Positions 1 through 7,849 of a DNA stretch of 37,400 nucleotides are shown here, one piece after another. The notes beneath the pieces are model-generated. The model ran no database searches, was not told the origin of the DNA, and worked only from the letters and a program-made list of their open reading frames with translations. The translations under genes and the position numbers were made by a program. Positions within the stretch are counted from its first letter, which is position 1; every line of letters begins with the position of its first letter. Origin of the DNA: Methylomarinum sp050304855 (GTDB lineage Bacteria > Pseudomonadota > Gammaproteobacteria > Methylococcales > Methylomonadaceae); contig JBNLEI010000044.1 of the NCBI GenBank assembly GCA_050304855.1, forward strand, positions 1 through 37,400. The letters run 5' to 3'.

Positions 1-830
1 GCCATCGCGCCGCCGGGCCGCTAGTGGAAGTCAATTGCGCGGCATTGCCCCACGACTTGTTGGAATCGGAATTATTCGGCTTCGAGGCTGGTGCCTTCAC
101 CAACGCCCGAAAAAGACACCGCGGGCTATTCGAACAAGCCCACCAGGGCACTTTGTTTCTGGACGAAATCGGCGAGCTGGAACTGGATCTGCAAAGCAAA
201 CTGCTAAAAGCGGTCGAAGAATTGAAAATCCGTCGTCTGGGCAGTGAAACCGAAATTGACATCGACGTGCAAATTATTGCAGCGACCAATAGGGATCTTT
301 CCCAACTGGTCGCTGCAGGAAAATTCCGCGAGGATTTATATCATCGCCTCAGTGTACTGGCTATCGCAATTAAGCCGCTACGCAATCGCATCGACGATAT
401 CAATGACCTGGCTCCCGCCTTTATTGCCGAATTCAACGCCAAATCGGGAAAAAAAGTCGATCCCCATCTATCCGACGAAACCTGGAAGCATCTGAAAAGC
501 TACCACTGGCCCGGCAACACCCGGGAATTGCGCAATGTCATTGAACGTTGCGTCTTATTGGCCGAAAATCGCGAATTCCCATTGCATTGGCTGCAATTGG
601 CAGGCAAACCGGCTAACGAAAATCCGCCGACATCGACCGTTCAAAGTAACGAACTGAAAATTCCGCTGGACGGTAGCCTCTCGTTACAGGACATGGAAAA
701 ATACATTCTGCAGAAAGTCCTCGAAATCACCGATTACAATGTCACTGCAGCAGCCAGAATGCTAGGGTCGACACGGGAGACTATTCGTTACCGGGTACAG
801 AAATACCATTTAAAATACGATTTGAAATAG
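1..830 (+). CDS. Sigma-54-dependent transcriptional activator, Fis-type HTH (5' end cut by window)
   Basis: The reading frame is open to the left edge (codons start at base 3), so this is the C-terminal part of a longer bacterial enhancer-binding protein; any N-terminal sensor domain is outside the window. The AAA+ domain begins with the conserved NCAALP stretch. The sigma-54 contact loop at 90-107 reads GAFTNA instead of GAFTGA. Walker B (LFLDEIGEL) follows near base 160, then the arginine-rich FREDLYHRL segment, then the sensor II helix WPGNTRELRNVIER. The last 45 or so residues form a Fis-type helix-turn-helix (NVTAAARMLGSTRETIRYR). The family binds upstream DNA and uses ATP to open sigma-54 promoters. 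Its stop lies only 25 bases before atpD on the same strand, so the two may be co-transcribed. Its targets cannot be deduced here. Confidence 0.93.
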   Translation, partial: HRAAGPLVEVNCAALPHDLLESELFGFEAGAFTNARKRHRGLFEQAHQGTLFLDEIGELELDLQSKLLKAVEELKIRRLGSETEIDIDVQIIAATNRDLSQLVAAGKFREDLYHRLSVLAIAIKPLRNRIDDINDLAPAFIAEFNAKSGKKVDPHLSDETWKHLKSYHWPGNTRELRNVIERCVLLAENREFPLHWLQLAGKPANENPPTSTVQSNELKIPLDGSLSLQDMEKYILQKVLEITDYNVTAAARMLGSTRETIRYRVQKYHLKYDLK

Positions 831-855
831 CGCAACGCAACAGGAGAGCAACCGA

Positions 856-2244
856 GTGGACCACCTCGCGAAAACGCAACAACCCGTTATCGGCGTCATC
901 GCCGAAGTGCACGGTCCAGTCGTCATCATCGATTGCAAAAAGCTTCCGCCGCTGCGTCAGGCTCTATGTACCTGCTTCGACCATACCATGTTTTTGTTCG
1001 AAGTCCATCAACATCTGGACCGTCGCCATGTCCGGGCCATTACGCTGCACGGAACCGCCGGCCTAAGCCGGGGTATGACGGTTTATGACACCGGTGCTCC
1101 ACTACATGTACCGGTTGACAAACAATGTCTCGGCCGTCTGCTGAACATTTTCGGCGAACCCCTGGACGGACTACCGGAACTACCGCAGCAAGAATTCCGG
1201 AATATTCACGCCAAACCGGTCGCGCTTTATGAAACCACCGGCATCAGCGGCATCCTTGAGACCGGAATCAAAGTCATCGACTTACTCTGTCCCTTCGTCA
1301 AAGGCGGCAAAACCGGCCTGTTCGGAGGTGCTGGCGTCGGCAAGACCGTTCTTGTGATGGAATTTATTAATGCGGTATCGGCGATACACCAAGGCGTTTC
1401 GGTATTTGCCGGTGTCGGCGAGCGCATTCGTGAAGCCCACGAGTTGTGGCAGGAAATGCAGCAGGCCGGTGTTATGCAGGATACGCTGATGGTCTTTGGA
1501 CAAATGGACGAGTCGCCCGGCGTCCGCTTCCGCATAGGCCTGTCGGCACTGACCTATGCGGAATATCTACGTGACAGCCTGCAAAAAGAAGTACTGTTCG
1601 TAATGGACAACGTGTTTCGTTTCGTTCAAGCAGGCAGCGAAATTTCCAGTCTGCTCGGCCGTATGCCGGCCACGGTAGGCTACCAGCCGACGCTGACTAC
1701 CGAAGTTGCTGAACTCGAGGAACGTATCTTATCAACTCGCCGCGGCAACGTAACCTCAGTGCAAGCTGTCTACGTACCGGCCGACGACATGACCGATCCG
1801 GCTGTCAGCGCTATTCTCAGTCATCTCGACACCATCGTGATCCTCTCCAGGGATCAAGCCAGCAAAGGCATTTATCCGGCTGTCGATCCACTGAACTCGG
1901 GCAGTAAAATGATGGATAAGTATACCTTGGGCGAACGCCATTACCGAATCGCCGAGAGCGTGCGCGAACATCTGGCCCGTTATCACGAACTGGAAGACAT
2001 TATCGCCATGCTGGGAATCGAGGAGCTGTCGGAAACCGACCTCCGCATTGTCATGCGCGCCCGTAAGCTGCAACGTTACCTGACTCAACCCTTCAAGGTG
2101 CTGGCTCAACACAGCCGACAACAGGGCGTGTCGGTTCCTTTGGAGCAAACCTTGACCGATTGCGAGGACTTTTTGTCCGGTCGCTACGATCAAATGCCTG
2201 AACAACAATGTTATATGCGCGGCAGCATGCAGGAGAGTTTGTGA
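856..2244 (+). CDS. atpD: N-type F1Fo ATPase, catalytic beta subunit
   Basis: Catalytic subunit of an alternative (N-type) F1Fo ATPase that couples ATP hydrolysis or synthesis to ion movement across the cytoplasmic membrane. The product has 462 residues. The P-loop GGAGVGKT is at residues 157-164, followed by the catalytic glutamate in GVGER. The Walker B/DNIFRF-like block reads VMDNVFRFVQAGSE, and an EELSETD version of the DELSEED lever is near residues 389-395, so it should be active. Translation starts at GTG 856, with AGGAG at 842-846. Having beta first, ahead of epsilon and the Fo genes, is the hallmark of N-ATPase operons (usual order D-C-Q-R-B-E-F-A-G) and unlike the housekeeping operon, which begins with subunit a. 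The 3' end overlaps atpC by four bases. A housekeeping ATP synthase is presumably encoded elsewhere. Confidence 0.95.
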   Translation: MDHLAKTQQPVIGVIAEVHGPVVIIDCKKLPPLRQALCTCFDHTMFLFEVHQHLDRRHVRAITLHGTAGLSRGMTVYDTGAPLHVPVDKQCLGRLLNIFGEPLDGLPELPQQEFRNIHAKPVALYETTGISGILETGIKVIDLLCPFVKGGKTGLFGGAGVGKTVLVMEFINAVSAIHQGVSVFAGVGERIREAHELWQEMQQAGVMQDTLMVFGQMDESPGVRFRIGLSALTYAEYLRDSLQKEVLFVMDNVFRFVQAGSEISSLLGRMPATVGYQPTLTTEVAELEERILSTRRGNVTSVQAVYVPADDMTDPAVSAILSHLDTIVILSRDQASKGIYPAVDPLNSGSKMMDKYTLGERHYRIAESVREHLARYHELEDIIAMLGIEELSETDLRIVMRARKLQRYLTQPFKVLAQHSRQQGVSVPLEQTLTDCEDFLSGRYDQMPEQQCYMRGSMQESL

Positions 2245-2642
2245 ATACATTTACCTTGCAGCTTTATGATGCTTCCCGTCAGAAGCGTATCGAAGGTGTC
2301 AGCTCATTCGTCGGCGAAGACGCGAACGGCAGTTTCGGTTTAATGGCCCATCACGCCCGTTTTATGACGCTGCTTAACATCGGTCTATCGCGTTTCCGTC
2401 TGAAAGGCGACGACTGGCAATATCTTGCGTTGCCGGGCGGCGTTCTGTCTTTCGATGCCAATGAACTGAGCATCAGCACTCGCCACTTTCTGATCGACAG
2501 CGATTTCGACAAAATCAGCGAACTGCTAAAGCAACAAATATTGGCCGAAGAAGAAACACTGATCGCGACTAGAAGCAGCTTACAAAAAATGGAACAATCG
2601 ATGCTGATCCGGCTATGGAACCTACACCGAAGAGACAGGTGA
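2241..2642 (+). CDS. atpC: N-type F1Fo ATPase, epsilon subunit
   Basis: Epsilon subunit of the central stalk, 133 residues, which fits the family. It has the N-terminal beta-sandwich with the characteristic block FGLMAHHARFMTLLNIG, corresponding to the GxxGxxPgHxPllt region, and ends in a short basic helix (LIRLWNLHRRDR). The chosen start is GTG 2241, overlapping the atpD stop as GTGA, with AGGAG at 2231-2235 five bases ahead. An in-frame ATG at 2208 would add eleven residues lying wholly inside atpD and has no such ribosome site. Epsilon connects gamma to the c-ring and can inhibit ATP hydrolysis. Overlap with atpD implies translational coupling. Confidence 0.9.
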   Translation: MNTFTLQLYDASRQKRIEGVSSFVGEDANGSFGLMAHHARFMTLLNIGLSRFRLKGDDWQYLALPGGVLSFDANELSISTRHFLIDSDFDKISELLKQQILAEEETLIATRSSLQKMEQSMLIRLWNLHRRDR

Positions 2643-2647
2643 GCGAA

Positions 2648-2923
2648 ATGAACCACAAACAGCATTTGCTTAAACAAATCGACAACCAGGTCAGGCGCTT
2701 CAAAAAAGCCCGCCGCGAACAATCCGGCATCCTGTCGCAAACCCTTTTTTTGGGAACGCTGGGCCTGGTATTGGTATTGCCGATCATCGGCGGTGCCTAT
2801 TTGGGATCATGGCTGGACAACCTCGCCTCCGGCTATTCGATGCGTTGGACATTAAGCCTGTTATTGCTCGGCTTGCTGATCGGCATTATCAATGTTTATC
2901 TATTGATCAGAGAAGAGGAGTGA
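2648..2923 (+). CDS. atpQ: N-type ATPase accessory membrane protein AtpQ (AtpI/gene1-like)
   Basis: Small membrane protein of 91 residues. A basic cytoplasmic N-terminus (IDNQVRRFKKARREQ) is followed by two hydrophobic helices at about residues 30-50 and 60-85, with GAYLGSWLD between them. This is the pattern of the AtpI/gene1 family thought to help c-ring assembly or handle divalent cations. ATG 2648 was chosen because AGGTGAG lies just upstream (2636-2642) and the upstream in-frame ATG at 2615 lies within atpC. Only four bases separate its stop from atpB, so no atpR gene fits at the position where N-ATPase operons usually carry one. It could in principle be an AtpR, but the long cytoplasmic N-terminus and the GSWLD loop argue for AtpQ. 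Confidence 0.82.
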   Translation: MNHKQHLLKQIDNQVRRFKKARREQSGILSQTLFLGTLGLVLVLPIIGGAYLGSWLDNLASGYSMRWTLSLLLLGLLIGIINVYLLIREEE

Positions 2924-2927
2924 AACG

Positions 2928-3605
2928 ATGAACGATGATTATTCCGTCCGTTTGGGCTGGCTGACTCTCCACTCTTCCGTCATCACTACCTGGGGCATTA
3001 TGCTGTTCATTGTCGGACTCGCCTGGTTGGCCACCCGACACATGAAAATGCTACCTGAATCGTTGCAAACGGTCAGCGAAGGCGTGTTCGCGGTTCTTGA
3101 GGAAAGCATCATGGCTGTCGCTCCTGAACACGGACAAAAAATCATGCCTTTCATCGCCACACTTTGGGTGTTTTTGGTCGTCGCCAATCTGGTCGGACTG
3201 ATTCCCGGATTGCATTCGCCGACCCGCGACTTGTCCGTTACTTCTGCGTTGGCGATACTGGTCTTTTTATCGGTACACTGGTTCGGCATCCGTACCCAAG
3301 GCCTCAAAAACTATCTGCACCATTATCTACAACCGACGCCGGTTCTGTTGCCATTTCACATCGTCAGCGAACTGACCCGCACGCTGGCTCTGGCGATCCG
3401 ACTATTCGGCAACATCATGAGTCTGGAAATGGCCGCGATGCTGATACTGTTGGTGGCCGGATTCTTAGCACCGATTCCGATTCTGATGCTACATATTATC
3501 GAAGCACTGGTCCAAGCTTATATTTTCGGCATGTTGGCGCTAATTTATCTCGGCGGCGCGATGCAGTCCCAACAATCCCATTCACAGCAACAGGAAAACA
3601 CATGA
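2928..3605 (+). CDS. atpB: N-type F1Fo ATPase, subunit a
   Basis: Ion-channel subunit of Fo, 225 residues with five to six membrane helices. The essential stator arginine is present as R158 in LAIRLFGNIMS, and the terminal helix block (HIIEALVQAYIFGML) matches the family. It works against the c-ring at the half-channels that admit and release the coupling ion. The protein is shorter than Escherichia coli subunit a (about 271 residues), as is usual for N-ATPases. Start ATG 2928 is preceded by GAGGAG at 2915-2920, within the end of atpQ. The stop overlaps the atpE start as ATGA. Confidence 0.94.
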   Translation: MNDDYSVRLGWLTLHSSVITTWGIMLFIVGLAWLATRHMKMLPESLQTVSEGVFAVLEESIMAVAPEHGQKIMPFIATLWVFLVVANLVGLIPGLHSPTRDLSVTSALAILVFLSVHWFGIRTQGLKNYLHHYLQPTPVLLPFHIVSELTRTLALAIRLFGNIMSLEMAAMLILLVAGFLAPIPILMLHIIEALVQAYIFGMLALIYLGGAMQSQQSHSQQQENT

Positions 3606-3868
3606 ACGATATGATTTGGATAATTTTAGGTTCGACCGTCGCGGCCGTGATAGGCATCGCTATCGGCGTGCTGGGCCCTGCGTTGGCCATGGGGCGCGCA
3701 ATTAACGGCGCACTGGAAGCCATGGCTCGGCAACCGGAATCGGAACGTCCGCTGATGCGCACGCTGTTTATCGGTCTGGCCATGATCGAGTCGCTGGCAA
3801 TTTATTGCTTAGTCATCATCCTGATCGTGCTATTCAAAAATCCGCTACTGGCTTATATCGTCACTTGA
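3602..3868 (+). CDS. atpE: N-type F1Fo ATPase, subunit c (rotor ring)
   Basis: Rotor-ring subunit of 88 residues: two helices joined by the polar loop ARQPE (residues 42-46). The ion-binding carboxylate is E63 in MIESLAIY. I chose ATG 3602, which overlaps the atpB stop; a longer open frame from 3164 runs through atpB in another frame and is not the gene. Compared with Na+-binding c subunits, E63 and S64 and Y68 are retained. The helix-1 position that normally carries Gln or Glu is M30, and the Thr after Glu-Ser is L65. Loss of those two ligands suggests proton rather than sodium coupling; that is inference from ligand identity, not a measured property. Confidence 0.94.
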   Translation: MNDMIWIILGSTVAAVIGIAIGVLGPALAMGRAINGALEAMARQPESERPLMRTLFIGLAMIESLAIYCLVIILIVLFKNPLLAYIVT

Positions 3869-3884
3869 TCCGGGTACCCCTCAA

Positions 3885-4631
3885 ATGGAATTCGACCTGA
3901 CTACATTTATCCTCGAGATCGTAAACTTTTTGATTCTGATCTGGATTCTGCAACGCTTGTTTTACAAACCGATGAGGGAAATCATTGCCCGGCGTAAGCG
4001 GCAAATCGACCAATCTTTGGAAGAAGCCGAGCAAATGCACAAGCAAGCCTTGGATCTAAAGCACAACTATGAAAACCGACAACAACAATGGGAACGGGAA
4101 AAACAATCCGCCCTCGCCGATTTGCATCAGCAATTAGAGGCTGAAAAACAACGGCAAATGCTTCAATTGCAGCAAGCCCTTGAACAGGAACGACATAAGG
4201 CACAAACCGCGATGCAACGCCAACAGCAAGAAACCTTGCTCCACCAACAAAAGTTGGCGCTGCAGAATGGAGCCCGCTTTGCGGCCTTACTACTACAGCA
4301 AGCGGCCGGCCCTGAGCTTGAAGCCCGCTTGTTTGATCTATTGACTGACCAGTTAAACCATTTGCCGGAACCCTGCCTCAATAGTCTGCAAACTCAAGAT
4401 AGCAAACAAGTGTTGGAAATCAATATCAGCAGCGCATATCACTTGGACAGTGAGCAAACCAGTTGGCTGGAGCAAAAACTAAAATCTCTGCTGAACAACC
4501 CGTTACAATTCAACTACCATCAAAACCCGGAACTGATTGCCGGTCTGCAAATCGATATCGGTGCATGGATATTGCATGCCAACCTGCAACACGAATTAAA
4601 CGGCTTCGCGGAGATTGCCGATGACTTCTGA
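3885..4631 (+). CDS. atpF: N-type F1Fo ATPase, subunit b with delta-like C-terminus
   Basis: Peripheral-stalk subunit of 248 residues, far longer than the usual 156 or so. One membrane helix (about residues 8-25) with the FYKPMREII junction is followed by a long, Gln/Glu/Lys-rich coiled coil to about residue 150. The last 80 or so residues contain PELIAGLQIDIGAWILHANL. This resembles the C-terminal PeLiGGv-ig motif of the delta subunit, which otherwise binds the top of F1. No separate atpH (delta) exists in the operon, so this tail probably supplies the b-to-F1 link. The start is ATG 3885, with a weak ribosome site upstream. The 3' end overlaps atpA. Confidence 0.9.
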   Translation: MEFDLTTFILEIVNFLILIWILQRLFYKPMREIIARRKRQIDQSLEEAEQMHKQALDLKHNYENRQQQWEREKQSALADLHQQLEAEKQRQMLQLQQALEQERHKAQTAMQRQQQETLLHQQKLALQNGARFAALLLQQAAGPELEARLFDLLTDQLNHLPEPCLNSLQTQDSKQVLEINISSAYHLDSEQTSWLEQKLKSLLNNPLQFNYHQNPELIAGLQIDIGAWILHANLQHELNGFAEIADDF

Positions 4632-6120
4632 AGCCGACCGGTTCGCGGAAAGTGACTTATTGCAACAACAGCAAGCATGGCTGGATCGTTATCGTCCCGG
4701 CTTACGGACAGCCGAACAAGGCGTCGTTATTTCAGTCGGCGACGGCATCGCCTGGATCCGCGGTTTACCATCGGCTGCAATCGAAGACATCCTGGTTTTT
4801 GCCGACGACAGCCGCGCGATGGTGTTCGACATTAACCGTGAACTAATCGGCGCCATTCTACTTTACGAAACCGAAGCATTAACGGCCGGCACTCTGGTTT
4901 ATCTGGCACGGTTCAGTCTTAGCGTGCCGGTCGGAGATACCTTTTTAGGTCGCGTTATCGATCCGCTGGGGGAACCTCTGGACGGCCAAAGCCGACCTTC
5001 GCATGTCGTCCGCGGTAACCTGGAACAGGCTTCCCCGCCTATAATCGCACGCGATTTCGTCCGTGATCCTCTGTATACCGGTATCAAAATCATTGACTCC
5101 CTAATACCGATCGGCAAAGGCCAACGCCAACTGCTGATCGGCGACGAAGGCACTGGACGTAGCGCCCTGGCGATCGACACGGTCATCAATCAGAAAGGCA
5201 AAAATGTGCTGTGCATCTACGTTCTGATCGGACAAAAACGCACCGCTGTCGTCAACACCATTGAGCTGTTGCGCCATTACGATGCAATGGATTATACCGT
5301 CTGCGTAGTCGCCGAAGCCGGTGCCCTACCCGGCTTACAATACATCGCACCATTTGCCGGCTGTGCTCTCGCCGAACACTGGATGAAACAAGGCAGGGAT
5401 ACCCTGATCGTATATGATAATCTGGACACGCATGCTAAAACCTATCGTGAATTGTCCCTGTTGCTGCGCCGTCCGCCGGGCCGAGAGGCTTATCCGGGCG
5501 ACATTTTTTTTGTACACTCCCGCCTGCTGGAGCGCTCGACTCGTATGAATGCCGAACACGGCGGCGGTAGCATGACGGCATTACCGATTGTAGAAACCCA
5601 ACAGGGGGAAATCGCCGCCTACATTCCCACCAACCTGATCTCCATCACCGATGGTCAGATTTATCTCGACAGCAATCTGTTCGCTTCCGGTTTCCGACCC
5701 GCCATCGATATCAGCAAATCGGTTTCCCGGATCGGTGGAAAAGCCCAGCATCCGTCTATCCGCGACCAGGCCGGACAAATGAAACTCGATTATCTGCAAT
5801 TCTTAGAGCTGGAAATGTTTTCCCGCTTCGGGCAAAAACTGGAAGCCTCGATGGAAGCCAGAATCAAACGCGGCCGCCTGCTTCGGGAAATTCTGAAGCA
5901 AGACCGGCTGCGCCCGGAAAGCAGCGCCTTTCAATTATCCTGGCTGATCGCCTATAACGAAGGCTTATTCGATCAGCTGCAACCGTCCGATATCCCCGAG
6001 AAGCTGGAACAGTTAAGCCGGACCGTCAATGAGTCATTGTTCTCACTGAACAGTGACCTGCAACAATGGCGGACGTTCCTCGCCGAAACGCTGTCAACTG
6101 AACGGGAGCCATCGTTATGA
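4621..6120 (+). CDS. atpA: N-type F1Fo ATPase, alpha subunit
   Basis: Non-catalytic nucleotide-binding F1 subunit, 499 residues. It carries the N-terminal beta-barrel (VGDGIAWIRGL), the central domain with IKIIDSLIPIGKGQRQLLIGD, and the arginine-finger block SVSRIGGKAQ that reaches the neighbouring beta site. The P-loop at residues 174-181 reads GDEGTGRS, where the family has GDRQTGKT, so the usual lysine is R180. This may weaken nucleotide binding at the non-catalytic sites; catalytic sites lie mainly on beta and look intact. Start ATG 4621 lies seven bases after GGAG (4610-4613) and overlaps the atpF end; a TTG at 4615 is less likely. Confidence 0.93.
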   Translation: MTSEADRFAESDLLQQQQAWLDRYRPGLRTAEQGVVISVGDGIAWIRGLPSAAIEDILVFADDSRAMVFDINRELIGAILLYETEALTAGTLVYLARFSLSVPVGDTFLGRVIDPLGEPLDGQSRPSHVVRGNLEQASPPIIARDFVRDPLYTGIKIIDSLIPIGKGQRQLLIGDEGTGRSALAIDTVINQKGKNVLCIYVLIGQKRTAVVNTIELLRHYDAMDYTVCVVAEAGALPGLQYIAPFAGCALAEHWMKQGRDTLIVYDNLDTHAKTYRELSLLLRRPPGREAYPGDIFFVHSRLLERSTRMNAEHGGGSMTALPIVETQQGEIAAYIPTNLISITDGQIYLDSNLFASGFRPAIDISKSVSRIGGKAQHPSIRDQAGQMKLDYLQFLELEMFSRFGQKLEASMEARIKRGRLLREILKQDRLRPESSAFQLSWLIAYNEGLFDQLQPSDIPEKLEQLSRTVNESLFSLNSDLQQWRTFLAETLSTEREPSL

Positions 6121-6950
6121 CTCAAAGTCGTATCTTGCAACGACATATCGAACAACTCAAGGAAATCCGCAATATCCTGCATTCGTTGAAAAATATGGCT
6201 TTCATGGAACTTCACAAGTTAGCGCGCCTGCAACAGGCGCAAAACCGTGTGGTAGCGCATATAGAAGATGTCGCCACCGATTTCCTGCAATCTTACCCCG
6301 GGATGCCGGAACTTGGGGACGGTTCTTCTGCCGTGATCGTGGTAGGGTCTGAAAGAGGATTTTGCGGTAATTTCAACGAAACCCTGATAGATAAAATACC
6401 GACTCTACCGTCTCCCGACACCGTCATCGCAATTGGCAACCGCCTATGCAACCGCCTACAAGATTATCCAGTTCAGATAACAGCCATCTCGGGAGCCAAC
6501 GGTAGCGAAGAAATCGGTCAGGTAATGTCTAACCTGACCAACGCAATCGGCAATCTGCAACAAAAAAAACCGTTATTTCGACTGGACGTGCTTTTCCATC
6601 GCGACGAACATTCAAGCATCACGCGGCAAACTTTACTTCCACCTTTTACGAAAGATACGCAAAGCAACAGAAAAACCAAGCCGGAGCCCATGTTAAACCT
6701 GGACCCGGCGGCCTTCTTGTTTGAATTGGTCGATCATTACCTGCTAAGTTCGTTGCAGGCAATTTTATATATGTCGCTGGCAACCGAGAACAACCAGCGC
6801 CTCCAACACCTGGACAATGCGGTCAGGCATTTGGATCAGCAGACGGCAAAGTTATACAAAATCACCCGAATCCATCGACAGGAGGAAATCACCGAGGAAA
6901 TTGAAGTGATTTTATTGAATACCGAAAATCCGCCAACGCAGAACGTTTGA
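6117..6950 (+). CDS. atpG: N-type F1Fo ATPase, gamma subunit
   Basis: Central rotor shaft, 277 residues. The N-terminal helix (IEQLKEIRNILHSLKNMAFMEL) and the C-terminal helix (MSLATENNQRLQHLD through RQEEITEEIEVIL) form the coiled coil that turns inside the alpha/beta ring. The core block GSERGFCGNFNE matches the family S-DRGLCGGLN. The sequence is more diverged than housekeeping gamma, as expected for N-ATPases. ATG 6117 overlaps the atpA stop as ATGA. This is the last gene of the operon; 76 bases with no convincing terminator separate it from the next gene. Confidence 0.91.
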   Translation: MTQSRILQRHIEQLKEIRNILHSLKNMAFMELHKLARLQQAQNRVVAHIEDVATDFLQSYPGMPELGDGSSAVIVVGSERGFCGNFNETLIDKIPTLPSPDTVIAIGNRLCNRLQDYPVQITAISGANGSEEIGQVMSNLTNAIGNLQQKKPLFRLDVLFHRDEHSSITRQTLLPPFTKDTQSNRKTKPEPMLNLDPAAFLFELVDHYLLSSLQAILYMSLATENNQRLQHLDNAVRHLDQQTAKLYKITRIHRQEEITEEIEVILLNTENPPTQNV

Positions 6951-7026
6951 CAGCCGATTTTGTCAATCATCGTTTCGGTCTTTCTCTTTTCAACACATTA
7001 GGCACCTGAATGATAAAGCAACCGTT

Positions 7027-7842
7027 ATGTTGAGTTTTTTGAAACGAACCAGAACCCGCTATATTCTGCAACGCTATGCTATCAATCATCATTTGTGGGA
7101 ACAGGCGACAGGCACGATGTATTTCCTGGAGGGAATGAGTTCGGCGGAAAAAACGCGCTTACGCGAATTAAGCACATTGTTTCTGCATTATAAAAAATTC
7201 ATCGGAGTCGATATTTCGGTCACCCCGATCATGCGGGTCACCATTGCCGCCCAAGCTTGCCTCCCGATTTTTTCTCTTGGCCTTGGTCTGCTGGGTGGTT
7301 GGAATTCCATTATTATTTATCCGGGGGCATTTCAGATAAGCCGGAACGAAACCGACGAGTACGGTATTGTCCATCACAGCAAACGAATATTGATCGGCGA
7401 AGCCTGGTTAAACGGCTCGCTTGTTTTATCGTGGGACAATATAGTACGGGATTTGCATCAGCCGCATCAGGGGTATAACGTCGTCATTCATGAAATCGCT
7501 CACAAACTGGACATGTTAAACGGCCGTGCCAACGGCATGCCGCCGTTACCTGACGACATGCAAAGGGAACAGTGGAGCGAGATACTGGGTAATGCTTATG
7601 AATTATTGAATCAACGTCTTGACCGTCATCAGCGGATTTGCGTCAACGCTTACGCATCCATCAGCCCGGCAGAATTTTTTGCCGTATTCAGCGAATATTT
7701 TTTCTGCGCTCCCGAGATTTTACAACCCCATTTCACCGATGTTTACCATCAGTTACGGCTATATTACCGTCAGGATACGTTAGTACGCCATTGTCAATCT
7801 TTAAAATGGACGAACTCTATCCAACAAACTTATTCATCGTGA
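7027..7842 (+). CDS. mtfA: MtfA-family zinc metallopeptidase
   Basis: 271-residue protein of the DgsA anti-repressor MtfA family. The gluzincin motif HEIAH is at residues 155-159, followed by the family's KLDMLNGRANGMP segment and a downstream EFFAVFSEYFF block that supplies the third zinc ligand. In Escherichia coli MtfA binds the glucose-PTS repressor Mlc and has aminopeptidase activity; no Mlc homologue is visible here, so the partner in this organism is unknown. A hydrophobic stretch (ACLPIFSLGLGLLGGW, about residues 78-93) is also typical of the family. It sits between the ATPase operon and an MFS gene on the same strand. ATG 7027 lacks a strong ribosome-binding site. Confidence 0.87.
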   Translation: MLSFLKRTRTRYILQRYAINHHLWEQATGTMYFLEGMSSAEKTRLRELSTLFLHYKKFIGVDISVTPIMRVTIAAQACLPIFSLGLGLLGGWNSIIIYPGAFQISRNETDEYGIVHHSKRILIGEAWLNGSLVLSWDNIVRDLHQPHQGYNVVIHEIAHKLDMLNGRANGMPPLPDDMQREQWSEILGNAYELLNQRLDRHQRICVNAYASISPAEFFAVFSEYFFCAPEILQPHFTDVYHQLRLYYRQDTLVRHCQSLKWTNSIQQTYSS

Positions 7843-7849
7843 TCTCCCC

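Noticed and set aside
1..830. Assigning the window-edge sigma-54 activator as the regulator of the VPLPA-CTERM and peroxidase promoters
   Set aside because: It is over 32 kb away, its sensory domain is missing from the window and no binding site can be tied to it.
1756..2250. 164-codon minus-strand frame inside atpD
   Set aside because: It is the antisense shadow of a well-conserved beta subunit, with no homologous pattern or ribosome site.
3164..3601. Long plus-strand frame extending atpE upstream by 146 codons
   Set aside because: It overlaps atpB in another frame, encodes low-complexity unlikely protein, and the family start fits ATG 3602.
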